Source: Flavobacteriaceae bacterium PS02334 (GTDB lineage: Bacteria > Bacteroidota > Bacteroidia > Flavobacteriales > Flavobacteriaceae). Taken from it: a DNA stretch of 64,000 nucleotides. A model generated the notes under the pieces. That model worked only from the letters and a program-made list of their open reading frames with translations, had not been told where the DNA came from and did not search any database. This document shows, piece after piece, positions 63,194-64,000 of this stretch (positions within the stretch are counted from its first letter, which is position 1; each line of letters starts with the position of its first letter). The stretch is taken from contig JASCOH010000003.1 in the NCBI GenBank assembly GCA_029959295.1, forward strand, positions 372,001 to 436,000. The letters are read 5' to 3'. Both the position numbers and the translations under genes were made by a program.

Positions 63194-64000
63194 TTAGCTA
63201 TAATACCTTTTCTTTAACCACAAACTTGCCCTAACCAAAAGTATCAGAACAGGAACCTCAACCAGTGGACCGATAACTCCAACAAATGCCTGTGGCGAAT
63301 GAATACCGAAAACCGCTATAGCTACAGCTATTGCTAATTCAAAATTGTTTCCTGTGGCAGTAAAGGCGATAGAAGCGTTTTTGTCGTAAGGCAATTTCAA
63401 AGATTTATTGATAAAAAAGCTCACGAAAAACATCAATACAAAATAGATGATTAAGGGTATGGCTACTTTTATCACATCCATTGGTAACTCTACTATTTTG
63501 TCGCCTTTCAAGCTAAACATCAATACGATAGTAAAGAGTAAAGCATACAAAGTAATAGGCGATATTTTGGGTACGAATGTTCTGTTATACCATTCAATGC
63601 CTTGTGTTTTGACTAAAAAATAACGACTTAAAAAACCTGCCAAAAACGGAATTCCTAAGTATATCAATACGCTTTCTGTTACGTCTTTCATAGATACATT
63701 TACGTTGAAATTGGCTAAACCTAATTTACTCGGTAATACATTGATGAAAAGCCAAACCAAAACACTGTAACTCAATATCTGAAAGATACTATTTAAAGCA
63801 ACCAACATAGCGGTATATTCTCTGTTGGCTTTTGCCAAATCACTCCATACAATAACCATGGCGATACACCTTGCTAAGCCTATCAGTATTAAGCCTGTCA
63901 TATAATCTGGTTCGTTGCGTAAAAACAAAACAGCTAATCCGAACATTAATACTGTACCGATTAGCCAATTCAACAATAAGGATATGCCGATTACTTTTTT
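63194..64000 (-). CDS. ACR3-family arsenite efflux transporter, 5' end cut off
   Basis: The reading frame runs from the window edge to 63194; the N-terminus lies beyond 64000. About 269 residues are present, with helices and ACR3 motifs: [24 protein letters not shown] with the conserved cysteine, and [21 protein letters not shown]. It exports arsenite. Together with chrA this marks another metal-resistance block. Confidence 0.92.
   Translation of the reverse strand, partial: KKVIGISLLLNWLIGTVLMFGLAVLFLRNEPDYMTGLILIGLARCIAMVIVWSDLAKANREYTAMLVALNSIFQILSYSVLVWLFINVLPSKLGLANFNVNVSMKDVTESVLIYLGIPFLAGFLSRYFLVKTQGIEWYNRTFVPKISPITLYALLFTIVLMFSLKGDKIVELPMDVIKVAIPLIIYFVLMFFVSFFINKSLKLPYDKNASIAFTATGNNFELAIAVAIAVFGIHSPQAFVGVIGPLVEVPVLILLVRASLWLKKRYYS

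Overview
The window reads as a low-GC Flavobacteriia (Bacteroidota) chromosome carrying the left and central parts of a conjugative element of the CTnDOT/ICE type. Evidence for the host: TAnnTTTG promoter boxes, SusC/SusD proteins and the gene order lolA-like / lptF-lptG-like / ribB / tRNA-Ser. The genus cannot be fixed; Flavobacterium or a close relative is my guess.

Chromosome (1-2933): the end of a LolA-like carrier gene, an LptF/LptG permease, a ribB whose C-terminal GTP-cyclohydrolase II half has lost its zinc cysteines, and tRNA-Ser(TGA) with a textbook promoter. The element appears to enter at the 3' end of this tRNA; its other end is not in the window.

Left element region (3000-10400), AT-rich: a tyrosine integrase, a papain-like cysteine-peptidase-like protein with a small partner, an unknown gene, a CHAT (caspase-like) gene interrupted by two in-frame TAA codons, an XRE regulator beside a 10-bp palindrome, and a 109-nt multi-helix candidate non-coding RNA.

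GC-rich cargo (10400-26900): SusC, SusD and an S9 peptidase in one operon; a convergent pair encoding a MauE/DoxX membrane protein and a small cysteine-bearing secreted protein; an AraC regulator with a PAS-like region and a STAS-like protein; and an oxoamine-synthase/GNAT fusion. A motif close to TTGCCTAATCGGGA occurs in direct repeats 20-21 bp apart upstream of both the MauE gene and the AraC operon, suggesting one regulon. RteC, an excisionase-like protein and a DUF4099/DUF3945 protein follow.

Mobility core and metal cargo (27000-56900): topB, an ORF6N protein, a large copper-resistance cluster, mobC, a mercury-uptake module, mobB, mobA, a candidate oriT hairpin, repeats upstream of a parA-like gene, and the tra genes (traA,B,D,E,F,G,I,J,K,L,M,N,O,Q-like). 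The copper and mercury modules separate genes usually found together, so both look like insertions into the mobility backbone.

Right part (57000-64000): an IS110-family transposase with a long non-coding leader, NhaA, a fluoride riboswitch controlling a CLC-type channel and a DUF190 protein (so probably fluoride export), a chromate transporter, a DoxX protein and the start of an ACR3 arsenite exporter cut by the window edge. Overall this is a mosaic element carrying copper, mercury, fluoride, chromate and arsenic resistance plus an outer-membrane uptake/peptidase locus.
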